Assembly: GCF_009905435.1 (NCBI RefSeq)
Contig: NZ_JAAAMT010000013.1
Coordinates: 55,129-119,128, forward strand
Direction: 5' to 3'
DNA length: 64,000 nt
From: Pseudomonas sp. R5(2019)
GTDB taxonomy: Bacteria; Pseudomonadota; Gammaproteobacteria; Pseudomonadales; Pseudomonadaceae
Shown here: positions 31,709 through 43,112 of the stretch, in pieces
How positions within the stretch are numbered: the first letter of the stretch is position 1
How the letters are laid out: every line of letters begins with the position of its first letter
The notes under the pieces: model-generated
Seen by the model: only the letters and a program-made list of their open reading frames with translations
The model's database searches: none
What the model was told of the DNA's origin: nothing
Made by a program: the position numbers and the translations under genes

Positions 31709-32814
31709 TGGTCCCCCGCCCCAGGAACAAAGCCAATAAAGGCTTGCCGATCAATCTGTACTTCGATCAGCGCCGGGGCACGTTCCGTTATCGGCGGCCC
31801 ACGGATGGCAAGTGGTTTCAGTTCGGCGCTGATCGCGGGAAGGCGATTGACGCCGCTCACCAGCTGAACACGACATTCCTCCGGGGCTCCGATCTGGTCG
31901 CTCTGGTGCTGGATGAAAAGAGCGTCACACTATCCAGCTTCCTGGCCACCTATGAGCAGGACATCCTTCCGCCCCGGGAACTGGCCAAGGCCACGCTTGA
32001 CCTCTATACCGTCCGCTTCAAGCAGATGCGGGCCACCCTCGGCGAGCACCCGCTGGAACAGATCACCATCCGCATGATCGCCGAATTCCTTGAGCCGCTG
32101 ACAGCGCGGTCGAGCAACCAGGCCCGGGCCATTCTGATCGACGTGTTCAACCACGCCGCGGCCAAAGGCCTGTGCCCGGACAACCCGGCGGCCAACACCA
32201 TCCCCAAAATCGAGAAGAAACAGCGCAAGCGACATACCGTCGAGGGGCTGAAGGCGATCCGGAGCAAGGCTCCGCTCTGGCTACAGAACGCAATAGACCT
32301 GGCCCTGATCACCGCCCAGCGGCGTGGCGACATCCTCAACATGCGGTTCGAGGACATCAAGGACGGCTTCCTGTACGTGGTGCAGAGCAAAACCGAAAAG
32401 GCTTCTGATGCCGGTTGGCTGAAGATCAAGATCACCGAGCAGCTGAACGCGGCGCTCGCCCGGTGCCGGGACGACATCCTGTCACCATACCTGGTGCACC
32501 GCCGGCCGGAGAGAAAGAAAGAACGGGAAGGGAAAGATCACTGGACCAAGGTCGACGAGCGATTCCTGACCAGGGCGTTCAAGGACGCCAGAGACGCAGC
32601 CGGTTGCTACAGCGGCTGGAAAGAGGAAGAGATGCCGGGCTTCCATGAGATCCGCGCAATGTCCCTGCACCTGTACAAACGGGCGGGCAAAGATGGCCAG
32701 CGCATCGCTGGGCACGCAACGGAAAACATGACCCGAAACTATCAGAAGGATCACGCAGAAGTGGTGTGGTCGGAGGTCGAAGCAGACCTCGATATTGGCG
32801 AATTCGCCGGATAG
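31708..32814 (+). CDS. int: Prophage integrase (tyrosine recombinase)
   Basis: 368 aa from ATG 31708 (GGAG upstream). An N-terminal arm-binding domain (GTFRYRRPTDGKWFQFG) and core-binding domain precede the catalytic domain with Arg in ITAQRRGD, Lys in SKTEKAS, FHEIRAM (His-x-x-Arg) and the IAGHATENMTRNYQ end carrying His and the Tyr nucleophile. It is the last gene of the early operon and adjoins attR at tRNA-Pro. Confidence 0.95.
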   Translation: MVPRPRNKANKGLPINLYFDQRRGTFRYRRPTDGKWFQFGADRGKAIDAAHQLNTTFLRGSDLVALVLDEKSVTLSSFLATYEQDILPPRELAKATLDLYTVRFKQMRATLGEHPLEQITIRMIAEFLEPLTARSSNQARAILIDVFNHAAAKGLCPDNPAANTIPKIEKKQRKRHTVEGLKAIRSKAPLWLQNAIDLALITAQRRGDILNMRFEDIKDGFLYVVQSKTEKASDAGWLKIKITEQLNAALARCRDDILSPYLVHRRPERKKEREGKDHWTKVDERFLTRAFKDARDAAGCYSGWKEEEMPGFHEIRAMSLHLYKRAGKDGQRIAGHATENMTRNYQKDHAEVVWSEVEADLDIGEFAG

Positions 32815-32845
32815 TTTTGCGCCAGTTTTGCGCATGTTTTGCGCG
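32813..32845 (+). repeat. Three 11-bp tandem repeats, candidate integrase arm sites
   Basis: AGTTTTGCGCC, AGTTTTGCGCA and TGTTTTGCGCG follow each other directly after the int stop codon, sharing GTTTTGCGC or TTTTGCGC. Direct repeats next to int/att are typical arm-type binding sites. Confidence 0.55.
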
Positions 32846-32848
32846 GGC

Positions 32849-32875
32849 ACAAAAAAGCCGATCTCTAGAATCGGC
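32849..32875 (-). terminator. Terminator downstream of tRNA-Pro (minus strand)
   Basis: Minus-strand AAGCCGAT and ATCGGCTT stem followed by TTTTTTG. It stops the tRNA transcript before it enters int. Confidence 0.75.
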
Positions 32876-32903
32876 TTAAGTGTCTGATTTTACTCAGGAA
32901 TAA

Positions 32904-32980
32904 TGGTCGGGACGGAGTGATTCGAACACTCGACCCCTTGCACCCCATGCAAGTGCGCTACCGGGCTGCGCTACGCCCCG
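32904..32980 (-). tRNA. tRNA-Pro (anticodon GGG), prophage attachment gene
   Basis: 77 bases with encoded CCA end, CGGGGCG acceptor stem, anticodon stem CTTGC/GCAAG around ATGGGGT giving GGG, and a standard GGTTCGA-type T-arm (GTGTTCGAATC). Its 3' end faces int, so the prophage joins the chromosome at the 3' part of this gene and leaves the tRNA complete on the host side. Confidence 0.93.
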
Positions 32981-33085
32981 ACTGGGCTTGAAGCATGTTC
33001 TCAATGTTGCCGAGAACGTTGAAGAATTTACCTTAAGCTTTTGAATTTTGGAAGAATTATTTTTCAGAATTTCTTCCAGCCCTGG

Positions 33086-33442
33086 TCACTTCTTCAGCCC
33101 CCCCAGCACATCTTCCAACTCGACAATCATCTGCCGGATCAGTTGCTTGTACTGGGTGGTGTCATCTTTGGCTTCATCACCGGACAGGCGCAAGCGCGCT
33201 CCGCCGATGGTAAAGCCTTGATCATAGAGCAAGGCGCGGATTTGCCGGATCATCAGCACGTCCTGGCGCTGATAATACCGGCGGTTCCCGCGTCGCTTGA
33301 CCGGGTTGAGCTGAGGAAACTCTTGCTCCCAGTAGCGCAGTACGTGCGGTTTTACCGCACAAAGCTCGCTCACTTCGCCAATGGTGAAGTAGCGTTTGCC
33401 TGGGATCGGCGGAAGCTCGTCGTTATGACTTGGTTCCAGCAT
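33086..33442 (-). CDS. MerR-family regulator next to ihfA
   Basis: 118 aa from ATG 33442. [20 protein letters not shown] and [20 protein letters not shown] form the MerR helix-turn-helix and wing. The effector domain is very short, as in the conserved gamma-proteobacterial MerR-like gene following ihfA. It overlaps ihfA by 20 bases. Confidence 0.85.
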   Translation of the reverse strand: MLEPSHNDELPPIPGKRYFTIGEVSELCAVKPHVLRYWEQEFPQLNPVKRRGNRRYYQRQDVLMIRQIRALLYDQGFTIGGARLRLSGDEAKDDTTQYKQLIRQMIVELEDVLGGLKK

Positions 33443-33725
33443 AAGCCTCAACTCGGGCTTTCAACTTCTGCCCTGGACGAAAGGTGACGACACGGCGAGC
33501 CGTGATAGGAATTTCTTCCCCCGTTTTCGGGTTGCGGCCAGGCCGCTGGCGCTTGTCGCGCAGGTCGAAATTGCCGAAACCGGACAATTTGACCTGCTCG
33601 TTGTCTTCAAGAGCGTGCCTGATTTCCTCGAAAAACAGTTCGACCAACTCCTTGGCCTCCCGTTTGTTCAGGCCCAGCTCTTCATAAAGACGTTCGGCCA
33701 TTTCAGCTTTCGTCAGAGCCCCCAT
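33423..33725 (-). CDS. ihfA: Integration host factor alpha subunit
   Basis: 100 aa, [20 protein letters not shown], with the DNA-binding arm [20 protein letters not shown] (about 62-81). IHF bends DNA and is used by phage integrases, replication and transcription. The gene lies 3 bases downstream of pheT, its usual place. Full family length. Confidence 0.98.
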   Translation of the reverse strand: MGALTKAEMAERLYEELGLNKREAKELVELFFEEIRHALEDNEQVKLSGFGNFDLRDKRQRPGRNPKTGEEIPITARRVVTFRPGQKLKARVEAYAGTKS

Positions 33726-33728
33726 ACG

Positions 33729-36107
33729 CTACTTCCTTAACGTGGTGTTCAACCTTTGTTCGAGCGAGGTGAGGATAGATTGCGTCGTGGAATTCACCTC
33801 ATCGTCATTAAGAGTGCGCGATGGATGCTGCCAGGTCAAGCCAACGGCCAGGCTTTTTCTATCAGGATCAATGCCTTTACCCTGATAGACGTCAAACAGC
33901 CTGAGATCTGTCAGCCACTCGCCTGCATTTTCACGGATTACCGCAAGAACGTCGCTCGAAGCCACATTACGATCGGCTACTAATGCCAGGTCACGGCGCA
34001 CTTCAGGGAAACGCGACAGTTCCTGGAATTTCGGCAGGCGACCGACGACAACGTCGCCCAAGACCAACTCGAAAACGAAGACCGGACGATCCAGACCGAG
34101 GGTTTTCACCAGCTCCGGGTGCAGCGCGCCGATGTAACCGACTTCGCGACCTTCGCGCTCGATGCGTGCCGTTTGGCCCGGATGCAGCGCTGGGTGCTTG
34201 CCCGCGACGAAGGTGAAATCGTCAAGGGAGCCGGCGAAGCCAAGGATCGCTTCAACGTCAGCTTTCAGATCGAAGAAGTCGACGACATCACGACCATGCG
34301 CCCAGCCTTCCGGCAAGCGGCTACCGCAGACAACGCCCGCCAGCATCGGCTCTTGCTTCAAGCCTTCGAGCTGACCGATGAAACGCAGGCCGCTTTCGAA
34401 CAAACGAACACGATCCTGCTGACGGTTAAGGTTGTGTTGCAGCGCCTTGACCAGGCCCGGCCACAGCGACGACCGCATGGCAGCCATGTCGTTGGAGATT
34501 GGGTTGGCCAACAGCAGCGGCTCGACGCCCGGGCTGAACAGTTCGAACAGTTTCGGATCGATGAAGCTGTAGCTGATCGCTTCCTGATAACCACGCGCAA
34601 CCAGCAGGCGACGCAGCGCTGGCAGGTCACCACGGGCTTCGGCCTTGGCTTGCGGAGCCAGGCGCGCTTGCGGATAACGAACCGGCAAGTGGTTGTAGCC
34701 GTACAAGCGGGCCAGCTCTTCGATCAGGTCGACTTCCAGGCTGATGTCGAAACGATGGGTCGGCACGCTGACTTGCCACTGCCCTTCCCCATCGTTCGAG
34801 GTCTGCAGGCCAAGTGCGTTCAACAGACGCTCGACTTCAGCGCTGTCCATCTCCATGCCCAGCATCTGGGTGATGCGCTCGGCACGCAGGGTGATCGGCG
34901 CTACCGCGGGCAGGTGCTGTTCGCTGACGGTTTCGATGACCGGGCCCGCTTCACCGCCGGTGATTTCCAGCAGCAGGCCAGTGGCGCGCTCCATGGCTTC
35001 ACGGGCCAGCTGTGAATCGACGCCACGCTCATAGCGGTGCGACGCATCGGTGTGCAGACCGTAGGAACGCGCTTTGCCGGCAACCGAAATCGGCTCGAAG
35101 AAGGCGCTCTCAAGGAAGATGTCGCGGGTATTGCTGGTGACACCACTGTGCTCGCCACCCATGACGCCGGCAATCGCCAGTGCGCGAGCGTGGTCGGCGA
35201 TGACCAGCGTGTCGCTGCGCAGGGTCACTTCCTGACCGTCGAGCAGGACCAGTTTCTCGCCCTCCTCGGCCATGCGCACACGGATGCCGCCGTTGATTTC
35301 AGCCAGGTCAAAAGCGTGCAGCGGCTGACCGAGTTCGATCATCACGTAGTTGGTGATGTCGACGGCAGCGTCGATGCTGCGTACGTCGGCACGGCGCAGG
35401 CGCTCTACCATCCACAGTGGGGTTGGGCGCGACAGGTCGACGTTGCGGATCACCCGACCCAGGTAGCGCGGGCAGGCCGCCGGGGCCAGCACTTCGACCG
35501 GGCGGACTTCGTCATTGACGGCTGCCACGGCCGGCACAACGGGACGCGTGACCTCGGCGGCATAGAGCGCGCCCACTTCACGGGCCAGGCCCGCCAGGGA
35601 CAGGCAATCGCCGCGGTTCGGGGTCAGGTCGACTTCGATGCTGGCGTCATCCAGGTCCAGGTACTCACGGATATCCTGGCCAACCGGCGCATCGGCAGCC
35701 AGCTCGAGCAGGCCGTCGTTTTCTTCGCTGATCTGCAGTTCTGCTGCAGAGCACAGCATGCCGCTGGATTCGACACCGCGCAGCTTGGCCTTCTTGATCT
35801 TGAAGTCGCCTGGCAGTTCGGCACCGATCATGGCGAACGGGATTTTCAGGCCCGGACGCACGTTCGGCGCACCGCAAACGACCTGGAAAGTTTCACTGCC
35901 GTTGCTGACCTGGCAAACGCGCAGCTTGTCGGCATCCGGGTGCGGCTCGGTGCTCAGCACCTCGCCTACCACGATGCCGCTGAACTCGCCGGCAGCTGGC
36001 GTGACGCTATCGACTTCCAGGCCGGCCATCGACAGACGAGCCACCAGCTCGTCGCGCAAGACTTGCGGGTTTACCCAACCACGCAGCCACTTTTCACTGA
36101 ATTTCAT
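33729..36107 (-). CDS. pheT: Phenylalanyl-tRNA synthetase beta subunit
   Basis: 792 aa, MKFSEKWLRGWVNP at the start. An N-terminal tRNA-binding OB domain (VGEVLSTEPHPDADKL, near 48-63) is followed by the B3/B4 and B5 domains and the C-terminal anticodon-binding (FDX-ACB) domain ending at LEQRLNTTLRK. It forms the alpha2-beta2 synthetase with PheS. Confidence 0.98.
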   Translation of the reverse strand: MKFSEKWLRGWVNPQVLRDELVARLSMAGLEVDSVTPAAGEFSGIVVGEVLSTEPHPDADKLRVCQVSNGSETFQVVCGAPNVRPGLKIPFAMIGAELPGDFKIKKAKLRGVESSGMLCSAAELQISEENDGLLELAADAPVGQDIREYLDLDDASIEVDLTPNRGDCLSLAGLAREVGALYAAEVTRPVVPAVAAVNDEVRPVEVLAPAACPRYLGRVIRNVDLSRPTPLWMVERLRRADVRSIDAAVDITNYVMIELGQPLHAFDLAEINGGIRVRMAEEGEKLVLLDGQEVTLRSDTLVIADHARALAIAGVMGGEHSGVTSNTRDIFLESAFFEPISVAGKARSYGLHTDASHRYERGVDSQLAREAMERATGLLLEITGGEAGPVIETVSEQHLPAVAPITLRAERITQMLGMEMDSAEVERLLNALGLQTSNDGEGQWQVSVPTHRFDISLEVDLIEELARLYGYNHLPVRYPQARLAPQAKAEARGDLPALRRLLVARGYQEAISYSFIDPKLFELFSPGVEPLLLANPISNDMAAMRSSLWPGLVKALQHNLNRQQDRVRLFESGLRFIGQLEGLKQEPMLAGVVCGSRLPEGWAHGRDVVDFFDLKADVEAILGFAGSLDDFTFVAGKHPALHPGQTARIEREGREVGYIGALHPELVKTLGLDRPVFVFELVLGDVVVGRLPKFQELSRFPEVRRDLALVADRNVASSDVLAVIRENAGEWLTDLRLFDVYQGKGIDPDRKSLAVGLTWQHPSRTLNDDEVNSTTQSILTSLEQRLNTTLRK

Positions 36108-36142
36108 CCTGCTCTCCTAAAGATTCGTTACGGGCGTGCGAC

Positions 36143-37210
<1,068 letters not shown>

Positions 37211-37262
37211 TTATGACGTTTAACACCGCAGGCCTACGACCTGCGGTGATTGTCGGGGGTAC

Positions 37263-37619
37263 TTAAGCCAGCGAGGCTTTAGCTTTCTCGACAATCGCAG
37301 CAAACGCCGCTTTCTCGTTCACTGCCAGATCAGCCAGTACCTTACGGTCGATCTCGATGGACGCTTTTTTCAGACCAGCGATCAAACGGCTGTAAGACAG
37401 ACCGTTAACACGAGCACCGGCGTTGATACGAGCGATCCACAGAGCGCGGAACTGACGTTTTTTCTGACGACGGTCACGGTAGGCGTATTGGCCTGCCTTG
37501 ATTACCGCTTGCTTGGCAACACGGAATACGCGGGAGCGTGCGCCGTAGTAGCCTTTAGCCAGTTTCAGAATTTTTTTGTGACGCTTACGAGCGATGACGC
37601 CACGCTTTACACGAGCCAT
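37263..37619 (-). CDS. rplT: 50S ribosomal protein L20
   Basis: 118 aa, [18 protein letters not shown] at the start, a very basic N-terminal extension that enters the ribosome, followed by a globular part with [21 protein letters not shown]20 is needed early in 50S assembly and represses its own operon in E. coli. 29 bases after rpmI. Confidence 0.98.
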   Translation of the reverse strand: MARVKRGVIARKRHKKILKLAKGYYGARSRVFRVAKQAVIKAGQYAYRDRRQKKRQFRALWIARINAGARVNGLSYSRLIAGLKKASIEIDRKVLADLAVNEKAAFAAIVEKAKASLA

Positions 37620-37648
37620 GAGTAACTTCCTCTAATCTTTGACCGAAA

Positions 37649-37843
37649 TTAACGAATGCGCAGCATGCGCTCGACTTTTGCAACGTCCGACGGGTGCAGC
37701 AGGCTGCTACCACGAAGTTGACGCTTACGCTTGGTCGACATTTTGGTCAGGATGTGGCTCTTGAAAGCGTGCTTGTGCTTGATACCGTTCGCCGTTTTCA
37801 GGAAACGTTTCGCTGCACCGCTTTTGGTTTTCATTTTTGGCAT
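37649..37843 (-). CDS. rpmI: 50S ribosomal protein L35
   Basis: 64 aa, [18 protein letters not shown], with the conserved [20 protein letters not shown] stretch. Small basic 50S protein, in the standard infC-rpmI-rplT order. Confidence 0.98.
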   Translation of the reverse strand: MPKMKTKSGAAKRFLKTANGIKHKHAFKSHILTKMSTKRKRQLRGSSLLHPSDVAKVERMLRIR

Positions 37844-37903
37844 GTTCGGATACTCCGCATTCAGTTGATAAACATAACCGCAAGGCCTGCCGTGCCCTGG
37901 TGG

Positions 37904-38449
37904 TTATTTCTTTTTCTTGGGGGCGATGACCATGATCAGTTGGCGTCCTTCCATCTTCGGGTGCTGTTCGACAGAACCGTATTCGAGCAGGTCAGCTTCA
38001 ACCCGCTTCAACAGTTCCATACCCAGCTCCTGGTGAGCCATCTCACGGCCGCGAAATCTCAAGGAAATCTTGGCCCTGTCCCCATCACTAAGGAAACGTA
38101 CCAGGTTGCGTAGTTTTACCTGGTAATCCCCTTCCTCCGTCCCTGGACGAAACTTGATTTCTTTAATCTGGACCTGCTTCTGGTTCTTCTTCGCTGCAGC
38201 CACCTGCTTCTTCTTTTCGAAGATGTGCTTGCCGTAGTCCATGACACGGCAAACAGGAGGGACTGCGTCGGCAGAAATTTCTACCAGATCCAGTTTCGCT
38301 TCTTCAGCGATACGAAGCGCTTCATCAATCGAGACGATGCCAATCTGCTCGCCGTCAGCGCCAATTAACCGAACCTCGCGTGCCGAGATATTCTCGTTGA
38401 TCGGGGCCTTCGGTGCAGTTCGTTTATCTTGTCTCATATCACGCTTAAT
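37904..38449 (-). CDS. infC: Translation initiation factor IF-3 (ATT start)
   Basis: 181 aa when started at ATT 38449, 8 bases after GGAG; the ATT at 38455 is an alternative, and the first ATG (38437) would drop conserved residues. The N-terminal [20 protein letters not shown] and the C-terminal [17 protein letters not shown] are typical. An ATT start is the family hallmark and enables IF-3 to limit its own translation. Confidence 0.95.
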   Translation of the reverse strand: MKRDMRQDKRTAPKAPINENISAREVRLIGADGEQIGIVSIDEALRIAEEAKLDLVEISADAVPPVCRVMDYGKHIFEKKKQVAAAKKNQKQVQIKEIKFRPGTEEGDYQVKLRNLVRFLSDGDRAKISLRFRGREMAHQELGMELLKRVEADLLEYGSVEQHPKMEGRQLIMVIAPKKKK

Positions 38450-38454
38450 AGTAA

Positions 38455-40377
38455 TTACTCCGATTCATGGCGACCACGCCGGGAAACCGCTTGAGCGAGG
38501 AATTCAGCGAATTGAGCGACGGGCATGGAGCCCAGGTCAGCGCCTTCACGTGTGCGCACAGCGACGGTTTGCGTCTCAACTTCCCGATCTCCGATAACCA
38601 GAAGATAGGGAACCTTGAGCAAAGTATGCTCGCGGATTTTAAAGCCGATCTTTTCATTTCTCAAGTCGGACTTGGCACGGAATCCGCTTTCAGCGAGATT
38701 TTTTTCAACCTGCTGAGCAAAATCCGCTTGTTTATCAGTGATATTCATGATGACCGCCTGGGTCGGCGCGAGCCACGCAGGGAATGCACCCTCGTAATGC
38801 TCGATCAGAATACCCACGAAACGTTCGAACGATCCGAGGATCGCGCGGTGCAACATGACCGGGTGCTTGCGCCCATTGTCTTCCGAAACGTATTCGGCGC
38901 CCAAACGGATTGGCAGGTTGAAGTCGAGTTGCAGGGTACCGCACTGCCAGACCCGGCCCAGGCAATCCTTGAGCGAGAACTCGATCTTCGGACCGTAGAA
39001 CGCACCCTCACCCGGCTGCAGATCGTAGGCAAGACCGGCGCTGTCGAGCGCAGCGGCCAATGCGGACTCGGCACGATCCCACAGCTCGTCGGAACCTACA
39101 CGCTTTTCCGGACGAGTGGACAGTTTCAGCTCGATATCCTTGAAGCCGAAGTCGGCGTAGACATCCAGGGTCAGCTTGATAAAGGCTGCCGCCTCAGACT
39201 GCATCTGCTCTTCGGTGCAGAAGATGTGAGCGTCGTCCTGAGTGAAGGCACGAACCCGCATGATGCCGTGCAAGGCACCCGACGGCTCGTTACGGTGGCA
39301 GGCACCGAATTCAGCCAGACGCAGCGGCAGTTCACGGTAGCTTTTGAGCCCCTGGTTGAACACCTGCACGTGGCATGGGCAGTTCATCGGCTTGATCGCG
39401 TAGTCGCGGCTTTCCGATTCGGTGGTGAACATGTTTTCGGCGTAGTTCGCCCAGTGCCCGGACTTTTCCCACAGGCTGCGATCGACCACTTGCGGGGTCT
39501 TGATCTCGAGGTAGCCGTGGTCCTTCTGCACTTTGCGCATGTACTGCTCAAGCACCTGGTACAGGGTCCAGCCATTGGGGTGCCAGAACACCATGCCCGG
39601 CGCTTCTTCCTGGGTATGGAACAGGCCCAGACGCTTGCCGATCTTGCGGTGATCGCGCTTTTCGGCTTCTTCGATGCGCTGGATGTACGCAGCCAGTTGC
39701 TTCTTGTCAGCCCAGGCGGTGCCGTAGACACGCTGCAGCTGCTCGTTTTTCGCATCGCCACGCCAGTAGGCGCCAGACAGCTTGGTCAGCTTGAACGACT
39801 TGAGAAAACGGGTGTTCGGCACGTGCGGGCCACGGCACATGTCAACGTATTCTTCGTGAAAGTACAGGCCCATGGACTGTTCATTGGGCATGTCTTCGAC
39901 AAGGCGCAGCTTGTAGTCTTCACCACGAGCCTTGAACACTTCGATCACTTCGGCGCGCGGGGTGACCTTCTTGATGACGTCGTAGTCGGTGTCGATCAGC
40001 TGCTGCATGCGCTGCTCGATGGCCGCCATGTCTTCCGGCGTGAAAGGACGCTCGTAGGCGATGTCGTAGTAGAAACCTTCGTCGATGACCGGGCCAATCA
40101 CCATTTTTGCCGTCGGGTACAACTGCTTGACCGCATGGCCGACCAGGTGAGCGCAAGAGTGGCGAATGATCTCCAGCCCCTCTTCATCCTTTGGCGTGAT
40201 GATTTGCAGGGTGGCGTCGCCGTCGATCAGGTCGCAGGCGTCGACCAGCTTGCCATCGACCTTGCCGGCCAGGGTGGCTTTGGCCAGGCCTGCGCCGATG
40301 GAGGCTGCAACCTGGGCTACGGATACGGGACCGTCGAAGGAACGCTGACTGCCGTCGGGAAGAGTAATGGTGGGCAT
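38455..40377 (-). CDS. thrS: Threonyl-tRNA synthetase
   Basis: 640 aa from ATG 40377. TGS domain at the start ([14 protein letters not shown]), the second additional editing domain with [16 protein letters not shown] (near 73-88), class II motif 2 ([20 protein letters not shown]) and motif 3, and an anticodon-binding domain at the end. It attaches threonine and edits Ser-tRNA-Thr. The stop overlaps the infC start region. Confidence 0.98.
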   Translation of the reverse strand: MPTITLPDGSQRSFDGPVSVAQVAASIGAGLAKATLAGKVDGKLVDACDLIDGDATLQIITPKDEEGLEIIRHSCAHLVGHAVKQLYPTAKMVIGPVIDEGFYYDIAYERPFTPEDMAAIEQRMQQLIDTDYDVIKKVTPRAEVIEVFKARGEDYKLRLVEDMPNEQSMGLYFHEEYVDMCRGPHVPNTRFLKSFKLTKLSGAYWRGDAKNEQLQRVYGTAWADKKQLAAYIQRIEEAEKRDHRKIGKRLGLFHTQEEAPGMVFWHPNGWTLYQVLEQYMRKVQKDHGYLEIKTPQVVDRSLWEKSGHWANYAENMFTTESESRDYAIKPMNCPCHVQVFNQGLKSYRELPLRLAEFGACHRNEPSGALHGIMRVRAFTQDDAHIFCTEEQMQSEAAAFIKLTLDVYADFGFKDIELKLSTRPEKRVGSDELWDRAESALAAALDSAGLAYDLQPGEGAFYGPKIEFSLKDCLGRVWQCGTLQLDFNLPIRLGAEYVSEDNGRKHPVMLHRAILGSFERFVGILIEHYEGAFPAWLAPTQAVIMNITDKQADFAQQVEKNLAESGFRAKSDLRNEKIGFKIREHTLLKVPYLLVIGDREVETQTVAVRTREGADLGSMPVAQFAEFLAQAVSRRGRHESE

Positions 40378-40736
40378 GGCGCCTCCTCTCCTAGTGGTGA
40401 CCCCTACCAAAGGTCACGTGGGTTGGGATGAGCCAGTACGCGATTCGGTGGCATGCCTGCCTCACAGTGGCAGGAGCCGTCAGGCCAACCAGGCCGAACC
40501 AGAACTGGATAATACAAATAAGGGTGAGTTCGGGGCAGCGTGGCCAAGGCAGGCCAGCAGGCTGAATCCGAGCCGGGCATGCTAGCACAGATAAGCCGCG
40601 CGATAGACGGTCAAGGCGCTGGCTTGGGCATAAAATGTTTCAACGGCCAATCGCGGGTGAACTTGCGCGGTTTTTGTTCGCTCAGACAAGGAGTGAGACC
40701 TACGCTTGAATGACCTGAACACAAGGAGTAACCGCT
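40378..40736. other. Divergent promoter region of thrS (359 bases)
   Basis: Upstream of thrS on one side and of a small exported protein on the other. An ATAATA/TATTAT box (about 40509) is present but no clear -35 partner, so no promoter is called. No open frame is supportable. Confidence 0.4.
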
Positions 40737-41033
40737 ATGCGTTTTCAGCCCATCCTGTGCGTGGCCCTGGCTGCCGCCTTTGCCCTCCCCCTGAGCGCTC
40801 ATGCCGGAAAATGGCCCGCTGGCACGCGTGAGACATTCCTTCAGGAATGCAATGCCTCCGCAACCAATAACGTTGAACAGAAAAAAGTCACGAGCTACTG
40901 CAATTGCGCTGCCGACACCGTTACTTCGAAATTCAATGACAAGGAAATCGCCGAACTCAACAGCACCAACCCTCCTCCGACTGTCTCGCTGCGTGACCGG
41001 ATGCTCAAGGAAGTGAAGGTGTGCAACCAGTGA
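40737..41033 (+). CDS. Small periplasmic protein with paired cysteines
   Basis: 98 aa. The signal peptide ends near ALPLSAHA (residues 1-23), with AAGGAG before the ATG. Mature part has Cys residues at about 38, 55, 57 and 96, probably disulphide-bonded (TSYCNCAAD). Conserved in Pseudomonas as a small exported protein; function unknown. Stands alone, not an obvious operon member. Confidence 0.75.
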   Translation: MRFQPILCVALAAAFALPLSAHAGKWPAGTRETFLQECNASATNNVEQKKVTSYCNCAADTVTSKFNDKEIAELNSTNPPPTVSLRDRMLKEVKVCNQ

Positions 41034-41320
41034 ATCCTGGCAAAAACGCACGCATTTTTGGCCAGCACTGGTGCCGAAACCGCCGTTTGGGCATTTCAAT
41101 GCAAAATTTACGGCTTTTTTTTCGCCCCCATGAAAACCCCGCAAACCCAGCAAAACCGGGGGCCTTGCGGCATTACCATGAAAAAAAAGGCCAATCCGAC
41201 GCGGCTTTCGTCGCACCGGGGGGCTTTTAATCTCGGCAATTCGACTATGATAGCTGCGTGTGCCCAGCTGGCCTGAGCAGCACAGCACCACTGAATAATA
41301 TGTTTCTTGGAGATACACCC

Positions 41321-41533
41321 ATGTCTAATCGCCAAACCGGCACCGTCAAATGGTTCAACGATGAGAAAGGCTTCGGCTTCATCACTCCTCAAGGTGGCGG
41401 TGACGACCTGTTCGTTCACTTCAAAGCTATTGAATCCGACGGTTTCAAAAGCTTGAAAGAAGGCCAGACTGTTTCTTTCGTTGCAGAGAAAGGTCAGAAG
41501 GGCATGCAAGCTGCTCAGGTTCGCCCGGAGTAA
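41321..41533 (+). CDS. cspA: Cold-shock protein
   Basis: 70 aa, [21 protein letters not shown]1 (KGFGFITP) and RNP2 (LFVHFKAI) RNA-binding motifs are present. It is an RNA chaperone of the Csp family. The long leader (over 80 bases) upstream may carry cold-responsive structure. A strong terminator follows. Confidence 0.95.
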   Translation: MSNRQTGTVKWFNDEKGFGFITPQGGGDDLFVHFKAIESDGFKSLKEGQTVSFVAEKGQKGMQAAQVRPE

Positions 41534-41553
41534 TAACTCCCCGAACTAAAAAA

Positions 41554-41579
41554 ACCCGTCCTGGTGACGGGTTTTTTTG
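41554..41579 (+). terminator. Terminator after the cold-shock gene
   Basis: ACCCGTC-CTGGT-GACGGGT followed by seven T; the same stem, preceded by a run of A, could also act in the opposite direction. Confidence 0.9.
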
Positions 41580-41589
41580 TGCCTGCGGA

Positions 41590-41907
41590 TCAGCCGCAGT
41601 TGACGCGAGTGATGACGCCCTTGTCATCGGCATTGAGATTGAGCCGATCGGACCGATACTCCAGCGTGACCATATCGCGCGGCTTCAGAATACGCGCCGT
41701 TTGTGAACCGGTGCGCTTGCGCGCCTGCTCCAGCAGATCGGCCGAGGCTTGCTTGCCGACAGCGAAATCCGCGCCACTGGCCTGGCACCGGCCATCCAGA
41801 CTTGGCACTGCAGGTTCTGGCTCAGCCGTTGATGAGCCGGTCGACGAGCAACCCGCCAGGACAACGGCAGCCACCAGGGCTGCGAATGATGCACGCATAC
41901 GAAACAT
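41590..41907 (-). CDS. I78-type peptidase inhibitor lipoprotein
   Basis: 105 aa. Signal peptide with lipobox VVLAGC (Cys about residue 20). After a Ser/Thr-rich linker, CQASGADFAVGKQAS and LEYRSDRLNLNADDKG match the I78 inhibitor fold. Predicted to guard the envelope against elastase-like proteases. Confidence 0.85.
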   Translation of the reverse strand: MFRMRASFAALVAAVVLAGCSSTGSSTAEPEPAVPSLDGRCQASGADFAVGKQASADLLEQARKRTGSQTARILKPRDMVTLEYRSDRLNLNADDKGVITRVNCG

Positions 41908-42039
41908 GAATTCTCCTTGAAAGACTGTTCAGTGTACTTGCGACAACGGCTGTCGCTTTTCGTTGCAAAACAGGTAGTTTGCCTGAGCAATCTACCGCGA
42001 AGGGCGGCTCAATCGTGACTGAATATGTGCGCGCCCCGC

Positions 42040-42342
42040 TCAGTACATATCGATAAAGTCAGAGGATGGCGTGGGCCAGTTACGCCTCAACGCCTCGAAA
42101 ATCTGCTGCACCCAGGCATCATCAGCTGCCGCTTGCTCGCCCACGCAGCCCGAACCGGCAGCCCAGGTCTCCAAACGAAAGGCCAGGCCGTCGAGATCGG
42201 CACCGCCAACCACGGTTGAAAGATAGGCCAACCCTGCGCGCGTCACCCGCAACTGATTGTGAACCGCACCATTGCCCGCCCTTACCAGTTGGCGAACCGC
42301 CTCCAGGGTAAATTGCGCCGGGTCATTCAAATCGATGTGCAC
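42040..42342 (-). CDS. Hypothetical Pseudomonas protein
   Basis: 100 aa, MHIDLNDPAQFTLEAVRQLV. Leu/Ala-rich with ALRRNWPTPSSDFIDMY at the end. Conserved-looking acidic protein with no known motif. Neighbours are on other strands, so it is probably monocistronic. Confidence 0.65.
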   Translation of the reverse strand: MHIDLNDPAQFTLEAVRQLVRAGNGAVHNQLRVTRAGLAYLSTVVGGADLDGLAFRLETWAAGSGCVGEQAAADDAWVQQIFEALRRNWPTPSSDFIDMY

Positions 42343-42513
42343 AGCAGATTCCTGACAGTGAAAGACGCTTCAGTTTGCCACGCTTGGCCCCTTATGCCTA
42401 AGTAGCAGTGCCAATACACCAGCAACATGGTTTACTGCCTGCACTCAGGGATAATGCGACCCAGAGCCAGAACCGGAAAACTCCGCGACACTTCGCCTGA
42501 CATCGAGACTTTC

Positions 42514-42711
42514 ATGACCAGCTTTAAAATTGACGCCGATATCAAGGTTCGCTGGGACGAAGGACAAAGCTCCTATAGCCCGGGCAATCCCGAAGAACTG
42601 GCCCTTATTGCCATAGACCTGCTGGTCAGAGAACTTGGCAATAAAGCTGCGCAACAGTTCATTGGCCAGGTGTTCGAAAAGTACAGCCATCCAACGGCAG
42701 CTCACCCCTAG
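42514..42711 (+). CDS. Hypothetical small protein
   Basis: 65 aa from ATG 42514. [19 protein letters not shown] (about 3-21) and a helical [20 protein letters not shown]. No motif. Its end overlaps rbsD tail to tail by 4 bases. Confidence 0.55.
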   Translation: MTSFKIDADIKVRWDEGQSSYSPGNPEELALIAIDLLVRELGNKAAQQFIGQVFEKYSHPTAAHP

Positions 42712-43112
42712 AAGGTTACGCCTGCGATCAGAATAATATTGCTGTAAGGCTGGCATTCCCCTGTACGCACGACCGCACGCGCTCCCCGAGTCAGCCGTTT
42801 GAAGGCCTGATGGGTGACAATCTCGCGCACTCCCAGCAGCCCCTTCCCGGCGAGTCGGTCGACCGCTGCCAGCCCGGGCGGCGCTCGCTGCAGCATTTCT
42901 TCAGTCAGCCCATATCGCTCGACCAGCATCTCGCTGAGCACCACCTCCAGCGTGTCAGCAAAAGAAGGGATACCTGCCGTCAAGGCCAGATCAATCAGCT
43001 CGACGCCGGGCGGCACCGGCAAACCAGCGTCGCCGATGACAACACTGTCACCATGCCCCAGGGAGGCGATCAGGCGCGAAAGCGCAATATTAAGCAACGG
43101 CGACTTCTTCAT
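42708..43112 (-). CDS. rbsD: D-ribose pyranase
   Basis: 134 aa, starting [20 protein letters not shown] with the catalytic His20 region ([15 protein letters not shown]). Converts beta-pyranose to furanose ribose so it can be phosphorylated. Overlaps the ribokinase gene by 4 bases; last gene of the rbs operon. Confidence 0.95.
   Translation of the reverse strand: MKKSPLLNIALSRLIASLGHGDSVVIGDAGLPVPPGVELIDLALTAGIPSFADTLEVVLSEMLVERYGLTEEMLQRAPPGLAAVDRLAGKGLLGVREIVTHQAFKRLTRGARAVVRTGECQPYSNIILIAGVTF

Noticed and set aside
38467..40431. 654-codon plus-strand frame opposite thrS
   Set aside because: It mirrors thrS exactly and arises from GC-rich codon bias; it has no ribosome site or homologous motif, whereas thrS is complete on the other strand.
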